From Amycolatopsis mongoliensis (GTDB lineage: Bacteria; Actinomycetota; Actinomycetes; Mycobacteriales; Pseudonocardiaceae), in assembly GCF_030285665.1 (NCBI RefSeq), contig NZ_CP127295.1, forward strand, positions 2,604,001 to 2,668,000: a DNA stretch of 64,000 nt. Reading direction: 5' to 3'. Below the pieces are notes generated by a model. That model saw only the letters and a list, made by a program, of their open reading frames with translations, made no database searches and was not told the DNA's origin. This document shows positions 26,573-33,843 of the stretch, piece after piece. The stretch's first letter is position 1. Every line of letters begins with the position of its first letter. A program made the position numbers and the translations under genes.

Positions 26573-27589
26573 ATGAGACAGCGAAGTCTCACCGCAGTCG
26601 TGCTGGCCGCCGTCCTCGCCGCGACGACCGGGTGCACGGTCGAACGCCACTGGGGCGGCAACACCAACACGGGCGGGAGCGGCAAGGCGAAGGTCGGCCT
26701 GGTCACCAAGACCGACACCAACCCCTACTTCGTCGAACTCCGCAACTCCGCGAGAGCCGCCGCGCAGGCCAACGGCGCGGACTTCAACGCACTCGCCGGC
26801 CAGTTCGACGGGGACAACGACGGCCAGGTCCGCGCCATCGAGAACCTCATGCAGCAGGGCGTGAACACGATCCTGATCACGCCCAGCTCCTCGACCGGCG
26901 TGCTGAAGGCGATCAAGGACGCGCGTGACGCCGGGGTCCTCGTCATCGCGCTCGACACCGCCACCGAACCGCCCGACGCCGTCGACGCCACCTTCGCCAC
27001 CGACAACTTCGCCGCCGGCGAACAGCAGGGCGCGTACGTCAAGGCCGCGCTCAAGGGCGTCCCGCCCAAGCTGCTCATGGTCGACGGCACGGCCGGCAGC
27101 TCGGTCGACACCCAGCGCCACGGCGGTTTCCTCAAGGGCATCGGGCTCACCGACGGCTCGCCGGAGATCAAGGGCCACACCGCGGCCAACGGCGACCAGA
27201 GCCTCGCCCAGCAGGGCATGGAGAACCTGCTGCAGCGCAGCACCGACATCAACGCCGTCTACTCGATGAACGAGCCGATGGGCCGCGGCGCGTACGCGGC
27301 GCTGAAGGCCCGCGGGCTCACCGGCCAGATCGTCATGGGCTCGATCGACGGCGGCTGCGAGGGCGTCCAGAATGTCAAGGACGGCCAGTACGCCGCAACC
27401 GTCATGCAGTTCCCCAAGAAGATGGCCGAACAGGGCGTGCTCGCCGCCGTCGAGTACGCGAAAACCGGCAAGAAGCCGACCGGCTTCGTCAACACCGGGT
27501 CCGCCGTGATCACCGACAAGCCCCTGCCCGGCATCGAAAGCCACGACACCGCGTGGGGCCTGCAGAACTGCTGGGGAGGCGCGAAGTGA
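26573..27589 (+). CDS. Sugar ABC transporter substrate-binding lipoprotein (CUT2)
   Basis: A 338-aa substrate-binding lipoprotein of the ribose/fructose (CUT2) class. The signal peptide ends at TTGC with Cys21 as the likely lipidated residue. The mature type I binding fold starts KAKVGLVTKTDTNPYFVELR and continues QGVNTILITPSSSTGV, LVIALDTATE and MVDGTAGSSVDTQRHGGF. The order binding protein, permease, single-domain ATPase, then kinase resembles the rhizobial fructose transporter FrcBCA-K, so fructose or another ketose/pentose is a plausible ligand; that is inference. The TGA overlaps the permease GTG (GTGA at 27586). Confidence 0.92.
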   Translation: MRQRSLTAVVLAAVLAATTGCTVERHWGGNTNTGGSGKAKVGLVTKTDTNPYFVELRNSARAAAQANGADFNALAGQFDGDNDGQVRAIENLMQQGVNTILITPSSSTGVLKAIKDARDAGVLVIALDTATEPPDAVDATFATDNFAAGEQQGAYVKAALKGVPPKLLMVDGTAGSSVDTQRHGGFLKGIGLTDGSPEIKGHTAANGDQSLAQQGMENLLQRSTDINAVYSMNEPMGRGAYAALKARGLTGQIVMGSIDGGCEGVQNVKDGQYAATVMQFPKKMAEQGVLAAVEYAKTGKKPTGFVNTGSAVITDKPLPGIESHDTAWGLQNCWGGAK

Positions 27590-28581
27590 CGACAGCAACC
27601 GCAGTGTCTACCAAGGACCGTGAGTCGCTCGGCGAGTTCCTCCTCCGCGCCCCCGCGGTCGGCCCGGCGCTCGCGCTGGTCGTCGCGATCGTGGTGTTCT
27701 CGCTGGCCACGGACACGTTCTTCGACCTCGACAACCTGTCCACAGTGGTCCAGCAGTCGCTGGTCGTCGGAACGCTCGCCCTGGGCCAGACGCTCGTCAT
27801 CCTCATCGCGGGCATCGACCTGTCCAACGCGTCGTCGATGGTCGTCGCGACGCTGATCATGGCGAAGCTCGCCGCGGCCGGCACCAACGGCTTTGTCGCG
27901 CTGCTCGCCGGTGTCGTGCTGACGATCATCGTCGGCATCTTCATCGGTTCGCTGGCGACGCGGATCAAGCTGCCGGCGTTCATCATCACGCTCGGCACGT
28001 TCACCATGCTGACCGCGGTGTCCAAGCTGATCGCCGGCGGCCAGGCCGTGCCGGTGACCGACGGGCTGCTGCAGTGGCTCGGCACCAAGCGCTACCTCTT
28101 CGGCGGCATCCCGATCACCTACGGCATGACGCTGGCGCTGCTGATGTACCTCGGGATCTGGTACGCGCTGACGAAAACCGCGTGGGGCAAGCACGTCTAC
28201 GCCGTCGGCAACGCGCCGGAGTCCGCGCGGCTGTCCGGGATCAAGGTCAACCGCACGGTGCTGTCGGTGTACATCGTGGCCGGCCTGACCTTCGGCATCG
28301 CCGCCTGGCAGGCGCTCGGCCGGACGCCGAACGCCGACCCGAACCAGTTCCAGCTCGGCAACCTCGACTCGATCACCGCCGTCGTCCTCGGCGGGACGAG
28401 CCTGTTCGGCGGTCGCGGCTCGGTGCTCGGGACGCTGATGGGTGCGCTGGTCGTGGCCGTGCTGCGGTCGGGGCTGACGCAGATGAACGTCGACGGCAAC
28501 TACCAGGACCTCGCCACCGGGGCCCTGCTGATCGCCGCCGTCGTGGTGGACCGGATCGCGAGGAGGCAGCAGCAGTCATGA
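27586..28581 (+). CDS. Sugar ABC transporter permease (CUT2)
   Basis: A 331-aa permease of the RbsC/FrcC family with about 8-10 transmembrane helices. Family hallmarks include GQTLVILIAGIDLSNASSMV (the conserved GIDLS loop), KLPAFIITLGTFT, YAVGNAPESARLSGI (the cytoplasmic EAA-like loop, GxNxxAARLSGI) and VVLGGTSLFGGRGSVLGTLMG. The start is a GTG overlapping the previous stop, with GGGGAGGC (27573-27580) in front. Its TGA overlaps the ATPase ATG (ATGA at 28578). Confidence 0.95.
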   Translation: MTTATAVSTKDRESLGEFLLRAPAVGPALALVVAIVVFSLATDTFFDLDNLSTVVQQSLVVGTLALGQTLVILIAGIDLSNASSMVVATLIMAKLAAAGTNGFVALLAGVVLTIIVGIFIGSLATRIKLPAFIITLGTFTMLTAVSKLIAGGQAVPVTDGLLQWLGTKRYLFGGIPITYGMTLALLMYLGIWYALTKTAWGKHVYAVGNAPESARLSGIKVNRTVLSVYIVAGLTFGIAAWQALGRTPNADPNQFQLGNLDSITAVVLGGTSLFGGRGSVLGTLMGALVVAVLRSGLTQMNVDGNYQDLATGALLIAAVVVDRIARRQQQS

Positions 28582-29387
28582 CCGATCCCATCCTCCAGGC
28601 CCGCGGGCTGGTGAAACGCTACGGCCGCGTCACCGCGATCGACGGCGCCGACTTCGACCTGCTCCCCGGCGAGGTGCTCGCCGTCGTCGGGGACAACGGC
28701 GCCGGGAAGTCGTCGCTCATCAAAACCCTGTCCGGAGCCGTGATCCCGGACGAAGGGGAGATCAAAGTGGACGGCAAGACCGTCCACTTCAAGTCCCCTT
28801 TGGACGCCCGGCACTACGGGATCGAGACGGTGTACCAGGATCTCGCGGTCGCGCCCGCGCTCGACATCGCGTCGAACATGTTCCTGGGCCGGGAAAAGCG
28901 CCTCAAGGGACCGTTCGGGCTGTTCCGGAAGCTCGACACCGCCACCATGCGGGCCGAAGCGCAGCGGATCCTCGACGAGCTGGGCATCAACATCAAGTCG
29001 ATTTCCCAGCCCGTCGAGACGCTCTCCGGTGGTCAGCGCCAGGGTGTCGCTGTGGCCCGCGCGGCCGCGTTCGGGACCAAGGCGGTGATCATGGACGAGC
29101 CCACCGCCGCGCTCGGCGTCGCCGAGTCCGGCAAGGTGCTCGACCTCATCGGCCGGATCCGCGACCGCGGCCTGCCGGTGGTGCTGATCAGCCACAACAT
29201 GCCGCACGTGTTCGACATCGCCGACCGCATCCACGTGCACCGCCTCGGCAAGCGCGTCGCGGTCGTCTCGCCGAAGACGCACTCGATGAACCAGGTCGTC
29301 GGCCTGCTCACCGGGGCGCTGCGGCTCAACGAGAACGGCGAAGTCGAAGAGGCCGCCGCGGCGACCCACGTGGCCGGCTTGAAGTGA
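28578..29387 (+). CDS. Sugar ABC transporter ATPase, single-domain (FrcA-like)
   Basis: A 269-aa ATP-binding subunit. Walker A GDNGAGKSS is at 38-46, the signature LSGGQRQG near 149-156, Walker B VIMDEPTAALG, and the H-loop in LISHNM. CUT2 importers such as RbsA normally have two fused ATPase domains. This one has one, as in FrcA, so the working transporter must contain two copies. The C-terminal 25 residues (LNENGEVEEAAAATHVAGLK) are an acidic tail. Coupled to the permease (ATGA) and to the kinase (GTGA at 29384). Confidence 0.94.
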   Translation: MTDPILQARGLVKRYGRVTAIDGADFDLLPGEVLAVVGDNGAGKSSLIKTLSGAVIPDEGEIKVDGKTVHFKSPLDARHYGIETVYQDLAVAPALDIASNMFLGREKRLKGPFGLFRKLDTATMRAEAQRILDELGINIKSISQPVETLSGGQRQGVAVARAAAFGTKAVIMDEPTAALGVAESGKVLDLIGRIRDRGLPVVLISHNMPHVFDIADRIHVHRLGKRVAVVSPKTHSMNQVVGLLTGALRLNENGEVEEAAAATHVAGLK

Positions 29388-30244
29388 GAGTGCTGCTGGC
29401 GGGACTGTGCACCGTGGACGTCGTCCAGCGGGTCACCGAACTCCCGGCGCCGGGCGAGAAGGTGCAGTCGCTGCAGGTGGACGTCGCGGCCGGGGGGCCT
29501 GCGACGAACGCCGCGGTGACGGCCGCCGCGCTCGGCGCCGAGGCGACCCTGCTGACCGTCCTCGGTGCACACCCGCTGGCCGCGCTCGCCCGCGCCGACC
29601 TCGAAACGCACGGCGTCCAGCTGATCGACCTGGCTCCCGGCCTGTCCGATCCGCCCCCGGTCAGCGCCGTCGCCGTCCGCGACCGCGACGGCGAGCGCAC
29701 GGTCGTCTCCCGCAACGCCCAAGACCGCACTTTCCTAGGGAAAGCTCCGTTTTTTGGGGTTCCTGGGGTGGGTGGGGCTGATGTGGTGCTGCTTGACGGG
29801 CATCATCCGGAACTTGCGGTGGCCGTCGCGAAGGCCGCGAAAGCCCAGGGCGTGCCGGTCGTGCTCGACGCCGGGAGCTGGAAGCCGGTGCTCGACGAGC
29901 TCCTCCCGCTGGTCGACGTCGCCGCCTGCTCGGCGCACTTCACCGCGCCGGAGCCGGGGCTCCACGAGCGTGGCGCCGGCACCGTCATCACCACCGCGGG
30001 ACCGCGCCCGGTGCGGTGGTCCACTGCGGACGGCGGCTCGGGTGAGGTGCCTGTTCCCGCCGTGGAAGCGCGGGACACACTAGGTGCGGGCGACGTCTGG
30101 CACGGCGCGCTCGCCGTGGCCGTGACCCGCGAACCGACGGTGACGGGCCGGATTCGCTTCGCCAACGAGGTGGCCGCCGAACGGGTGCGGCATGTGGGAC
30201 CGCGGTCGTGGACGACCGCGATCGCAGGAAGGAACAGGACATGA
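29384..30244 (+). CDS. PfkB/ribokinase family sugar kinase
   Basis: A 286-aa carbohydrate kinase. The N-terminal GLCTVDVVQRVTELPAPGEK and the AAGGPATNAAVTAAALGA motif bind sugar, and the C-terminal DTLGAGDVWHGAL (231-243) carries the catalytic base Asp237 and the anion hole. It would phosphorylate the sugar imported by the preceding ABC system. Between about codons 116 and 130 (29,730-29,780) there is an unusual G/T-ending, T-rich stretch encoding GKAPFFGVPGVGG, which looks like an insertion relative to family members. GTG start overlapping the ATPase stop; ATGA overlap with the next gene. Confidence 0.92.
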   Translation: MRVLLAGLCTVDVVQRVTELPAPGEKVQSLQVDVAAGGPATNAAVTAAALGAEATLLTVLGAHPLAALARADLETHGVQLIDLAPGLSDPPPVSAVAVRDRDGERTVVSRNAQDRTFLGKAPFFGVPGVGGADVVLLDGHHPELAVAVAKAAKAQGVPVVLDAGSWKPVLDELLPLVDVAACSAHFTAPEPGLHERGAGTVITTAGPRPVRWSTADGGSGEVPVPAVEARDTLGAGDVWHGALAVAVTREPTVTGRIRFANEVAAERVRHVGPRSWTTAIAGRNRT

Positions 30245-30876
30245 CGGCGTTCGACGACCTGCTGGCCCGGGCCGAGGGCCTGACCGTGCGCGGGCAGCGC
30301 AACGTGCTGGGCATCATCGGCGCGCCCGCGTCCGGCAAGACCACGCTGGCGTGGGCGCTGGCCAACGCGCTCGGTTCGCGCGCCGCCGTGGTCGGCATGG
30401 ACGGCTTCCACCTCGCGCAGGTCGAGCTGCGCCGGCTGGAGCGCACCGAGCGCAAGGGCGCGCCGGACACGTTCGACGCGGCCGGCTACTTCCACATGAT
30501 CAAGCGGCTCGCCGCGGGCCGCGAGACGGTGTACGCGCCGGAGTTCCGCCGCGAGATCGAGGAGCCGATCGCCGGGGCCGTCGCGGTGCCGCCGGAGGTC
30601 CAGCTGGTGATCACCGAGGGTAACTACCTGCTGTTGCCGGACGACCCGTGGAGCGGGATCCGGCCGCTGCTCACCGAGGCCTGGTTCCTCGCGCCGGACG
30701 AGCCCGAGCGGATCGAACGGCTCGTGTCGCGCCACCGCCGCTACGGCCGTTCGCTGGTCGAAGCCCGGCAGCGCGCGCTCGGTTCGGACCAGCGCAACGC
30801 CGACCTCATCTCGCAGACGCGCGACCGCGCGGACCTGGTGCTGGAGAACCTGCCGCTGGCCAACTTCGCGATCTGA
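30241..30876 (+). CDS. P-loop kinase (nucleoside/nucleotide kinase family, FrcK-like)
   Basis: A 211-aa kinase of the uridine kinase/phosphoribulokinase-like P-loop group. The P-loop GAPASGKTT is at 27-35, VVGMDGFHLAQ has the catalytic Asp region, and VQLVITEGNYLLLPDDPW is the conserved strand-4 motif (EGNYLLL) of this family. RHRRYGRSLVEARQRALGSDQRN is the lid. A kinase of this family follows frcBCA in rhizobia (FrcK), which supports sugar or sugar-phosphate phosphorylation in the same pathway. It may add a second phosphate after the PfkB kinase. Coupled by ATGA at 30241. Confidence 0.88.
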   Translation: MTAFDDLLARAEGLTVRGQRNVLGIIGAPASGKTTLAWALANALGSRAAVVGMDGFHLAQVELRRLERTERKGAPDTFDAAGYFHMIKRLAAGRETVYAPEFRREIEEPIAGAVAVPPEVQLVITEGNYLLLPDDPWSGIRPLLTEAWFLAPDEPERIERLVSRHRRYGRSLVEARQRALGSDQRNADLISQTRDRADLVLENLPLANFAI

Positions 30877-30878
30877 CG

Positions 30879-31619
30879 ATGACGCTCATCGTCACCGGCG
30901 GCAGCCGGGGGATCGGGGCGGCGATCTGCTCGCTGGCGGGTGCGCGCGGCTACGACGTCGTCGTGAACTACTCCGGCGATCCGGAGCCCGCCGAGGCCGT
31001 CGCCGAGCAGGTGCGCGCGCACGGCCGTCAGGCGCTGGCGTTCCGCGCGGACGTCTCGGTGGAGGACGACGTCCGTGCGCTGTTCGACGCGGCCGCGGCG
31101 CTCGGGCCGGTGAACGCGCTGGTCAACAACGCCGCGACGGTCGGCAACACGCCCGGGCGGCTCGACTCCTACGACGTCGAGGTCGTCCGGCGGACCCTCG
31201 ACGTCAACGTGACCGGGGTGTTCCTGTGCTGCCGCGAGGCGGTCCGCCGGATGTCGACGCGGCACGGCGGTGACGGCGGGGCGATCGTCAACATCTCCTC
31301 GACGGCCGCGCGGACCGGCTCGGCCGGGGAGTGGGTGCACTACGCGGCGTCGAAGGCCGCCGTGGACACGCTGACGTTCGGGCTCGCGCAGGAGGTCGCG
31401 GGCGAGGACGTGCGGGTCAACGCGGTCGCGCCGGGGATGATCCACACCGGTCTGCACGAGGCCGCCGGCCTGCCCGGCCGGCTCGAGAAGTTCGCGCGGC
31501 AGATCCCGATGGGGCGCGCCGGACGGCCGGCCGAGATCGCCGAAGCGGTGCTGTTCCTGCTGTCGCCGGCGTCGTCGTTCACCACGGGCGCGGTGCTCGA
31601 CGTCGGTGGCGGCCGGTGA
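30879..31619 (+). CDS. Short-chain dehydrogenase/reductase of the sugar operon
   Basis: A 246-aa classical SDR: cofactor motif TGGSRGIG (6-13), the NNAA motif in ALVNNAATVG, catalytic Ser in NISSTAA and the YxxxK in VHYAASKAAVDT. The PG motif VNAVAPGMIHTGLH and the ending GAVLDVGGGR are typical of sugar/polyol dehydrogenases and FabG-like enzymes. It starts 2 bp after the P-loop kinase and closes the operon, so it probably interconverts a polyol or ketose in the same route. The substrate is not predictable from the sequence alone. Confidence 0.9.
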   Translation: MTLIVTGGSRGIGAAICSLAGARGYDVVVNYSGDPEPAEAVAEQVRAHGRQALAFRADVSVEDDVRALFDAAAALGPVNALVNNAATVGNTPGRLDSYDVEVVRRTLDVNVTGVFLCCREAVRRMSTRHGGDGGAIVNISSTAARTGSAGEWVHYAASKAAVDTLTFGLAQEVAGEDVRVNAVAPGMIHTGLHEAAGLPGRLEKFARQIPMGRAGRPAEIAEAVLFLLSPASSFTTGAVLDVGGGR

Positions 31620-31795
31620 TCGGCCGAGTACTTTCCGGAAAACCCGAATGACCTTCAGTGACCAGCGTCCGCCTGCTGGGACGCCCGGAGACGGCGAGAT
31701 CACGATCGGACGGGGAACTTGGTCACCCTTGTTTCGGTAGGCGAACGCTGTGCAACTCTGGGGAGCCGCCACGAGAAAGGACGGCTTCGAGAGTC

Positions 31796-32209
31796 ATGGC
31801 AAAACTCATGTCCGTGCATCACCTCGCGCTCACCGTGACCGACGTGGACCGCAGCGTGCCCTGGTACGTCCGCGTCCTCGACCTCGAGGAGGTCACCCGG
31901 CGCGAAGAGCCGGACACGGGTCTTCGCAAGGTCGTACTCCGGTCCGCCGGGGACGAGTTCTCCGTGGTGCTGGTCCAGCACGCGGACACCGGCAGACGCG
32001 GGTTCGACGAACGCAGAACCGGGCTCGACCACGTCGCGTTCCGGGTCCAGTCGACCGCCGAGCTGGCCGAGTGGGAGTGCCGCCTCGCCGAGTTCGGCGT
32101 CTCCTACCTGCCAGCCGCGCCGTCCCGCACCTTCGAAGGCTCGAAGGTCGTCGTGTGCCGTGACCCGGACGGCATCCAGCTCGAAATCTGGGCCGACCCG
32201 GAACCCTGA
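31796..32209 (+). CDS. VOC/glyoxalase family protein
   Basis: A 137-aa protein with two beta-alpha-beta-beta-beta modules of the vicinal oxygen chelate fold. VHHLALTVTDVDRSVPWY begins module 1, GLDHVAFRVQSTAELAEW begins module 2, and DPDGIQLEIW holds the usual metal-ligand Glu. Probable ligands are the His of HHLAL, the His of LDHVAF and that Glu. It could be a glyoxalase, dioxygenase or resistance protein. GAGAAAGGA precedes the ATG at a long spacing. It ends 2 bp before the convergent DedA stop. Confidence 0.85.
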   Translation: MAKLMSVHHLALTVTDVDRSVPWYVRVLDLEEVTRREEPDTGLRKVVLRSAGDEFSVVLVQHADTGRRGFDERRTGLDHVAFRVQSTAELAEWECRLAEFGVSYLPAAPSRTFEGSKVVVCRDPDGIQLEIWADPEP

Positions 32210-32211
32210 GC

Positions 32212-32880
32212 TCAGGCCCGCGCGTCGTCGGGTTCGTCCACCGGGCGGCGCATCTCCATGCGGTAGCGCAGTACGCCGTACCCCGTGCCGAACACGAAGA
32301 ACGCGACGCTGATCCACAGTGCCGCCGTCTTCAGCCACGGCAGCGAGTCCAGCAGGCCGGCGCCGTAGTAGCCGAGCAGCACCAGCGTCGGCACCCAGAG
32401 CAGGCCGCCGAGCGCGGTCGCCGCCATGAAGCGGCGCGGGTCCATCCGGGCGGCGCCGGCGATCAGCGGGGCGAGCGTGCGGATCCACGGGATCCAGCGG
32501 GCCGCCACGATCGCGAAGAAACCCTTCCGGTCCAGGAACCGTTGTGCGCGTTCGAGGTTGTGCCGGTTCAGCACCTTCCCGTCGCGGCGTGCGATGAGTT
32601 TCGTGCCGCTGCCGCGCCCGATGTAGTAGCCGATCTGGTTGCCGAGCACGGCGACGATCAGCGCTGCTCCCGAGAGGAGCCAGGCGTTCGCGTCCGAACC
32701 GTGCTGGGCCAGCACCACGCCGGCCCCGAACAGCAGCGAGTCGCCGGGCAGGAACAGTCCGATGATCAGCGCGCATTCGACCAGTACGAAGCTCAGCACG
32801 ATCACCCAGACGAGCACCGGCCCGGCGGTGTCCAGCCAGTTCACGCCGACGCCCGCGGCCTCGAAGCTCACGACGTTCAC
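32212..32880 (-). CDS. DedA family membrane protein (copy 1)
   Basis: A 222-aa polytopic membrane protein of the DedA/SNARE-associated family, thought to act as a phospholipid (undecaprenyl-phosphate or PE) scramblase/flippase. Signature stretches are the FLPGDSLLFGAGV re-entrant loop, GNQIGYYIGRGSGTKL, and the amphipathic motif ARWIPWIRTLAPLIAGAARM with the conserved Arg residues (R-x3-R) needed for function. The Glu of VLVECALIIGLF before the re-entrant loop is the other conserved acidic residue. A second DedA is encoded at 39115. Confidence 0.92.
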   Translation of the reverse strand: MNVVSFEAAGVGVNWLDTAGPVLVWVIVLSFVLVECALIIGLFLPGDSLLFGAGVVLAQHGSDANAWLLSGAALIVAVLGNQIGYYIGRGSGTKLIARRDGKVLNRHNLERAQRFLDRKGFFAIVAARWIPWIRTLAPLIAGAARMDPRRFMAATALGGLLWVPTLVLLGYYGAGLLDSLPWLKTAALWISVAFFVFGTGYGVLRYRMEMRRPVDEPDDARA

Positions 32881-32960
32881 ACAGCCAGCCTACGTGGCCG
32901 AGGTGAACGGCCCACGGCGAACGGTCGAATCCAGCTGCCCGGGATATTCAGCTCATACAA

Positions 32961-33017
32961 GCCGTGAAGGCCTCCTTACCGGCAGTAAGAGCCGGTAAGG
33001 AGGCCTTCACGGCTTTT
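32961..33017 (-). terminator. Perfect 23-bp hairpin (CCGTGAAGG-type)
   Basis: Arms at 32961-32983 and 32991-33013 pair perfectly (23 bp) around a 7-nt loop, with TTTT at 33014-33017 on the plus strand. It lies 5 bp beyond the stop of the YceI-domain gene (minus strand). The arm sequence is almost that of the clpB hairpin at 8426-8476, so it belongs to the same dispersed repeat family. Confidence 0.85.
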
Positions 33018-33021
33018 CCGC

Positions 33022-33843
33022 TCAGAACTGCGGCAGCGACTCGCCCTGGACCGCCTCGACGTCCAGCTCGACCTTCACGGTCGTGCCGACCGCCGCCACG
33101 CCGGCCCGGACCATCGCGCTGTAGTTGATCGCGAAGTCGTTCCGGTGCAGCGTCGTCTCGGCGTGGAACGCGACGCGCACGCCGCCCCACGGGTCCGGGC
33201 CCCAGCCGCCGTAGGTCAGCTCGAGCTCGATCTCGCGGCGCTCGCCGTGCAACGTCAGGTCGCCGAGCAGCGTCCACGAGTCCGCGCCGCGCTGGCGCAT
33301 CCCCGTGCTCACGAATGTGATCACCGGGTGGACGTCGACGTCGAGGAAGTCCGGCGAGCGCAGGTGGTCGTCCCGCATCCGGATACCCGTGTCGATGCTC
33401 GCCGCCTTGATCTCGGCGTGCACCGACGACCGCTCGGTCGGGCGGCCGATCTCGATCCGGCCGGACACGTCCGGGAACCGCGCCTTGATGCTCGCGATGC
33501 CCAGGTGCCGGGCGGTCGCGACCACCGACGAGTGCATCGGGTCGATCACCCACGGCCCGGCGGGCGGCAGCTCGATCGCCTCGGCGACCGGGGCCAGCAC
33601 GACGTCGCCGAGCGAGCCGGAGCCGTCCGAGGCGACCTGCGCCATCCGGGCGACCGGGGTGTACCCGGCCGCCGTGACGACGGCGGTGTAGGTGCCCGGC
33701 GCGAGCGCGTCGGTGACGACCTCCCCGCGGACGTCGGCCGCCTGCCGGGCGACCTGCCGCCCGGCAGGGTCGGTCACGGTGAGCACCGCGTGCTCCACCG
33801 CCCAGCCCTCGGCCGTGCGGAAGGTCGCGCGCAAGCCGGTCAT
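33022..33843 (-). CDS. Carboxypeptidase-regulatory-like domain fused to YceI domain
   Basis: A 273-aa protein. Residues 1-80 form a carboxypeptidase-D regulatory-like (transthyretin-type) beta-sandwich (VLTVTDPAGRQVARQ, APGTYTAVVTAAGYTPVARM). Residues 95-270 form a YceI lipocalin-like domain (WVIDPMHSSVVATARHLGI, MRDDHLRSPDFLDVDVHPVITFVS, LTLHGERREIELELTYGG). YceI proteins bind isoprenoid or lipid chains. No signal peptide is present, unlike exported YceI proteins. The start overlaps the MFS stop (ATGA at 33840-33843), so it is coupled to it. Its N-terminal domain resembles the three repeats at the end of that MFS protein. Confidence 0.88.
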   Translation of the reverse strand: MTGLRATFRTAEGWAVEHAVLTVTDPAGRQVARQAADVRGEVVTDALAPGTYTAVVTAAGYTPVARMAQVASDGSGSLGDVVLAPVAEAIELPPAGPWVIDPMHSSVVATARHLGIASIKARFPDVSGRIEIGRPTERSSVHAEIKAASIDTGIRMRDDHLRSPDFLDVDVHPVITFVSTGMRQRGADSWTLLGDLTLHGERREIELELTYGGWGPDPWGGVRVAFHAETTLHRNDFAINYSAMVRAGVAAVGTTVKVELDVEAVQGESLPQF

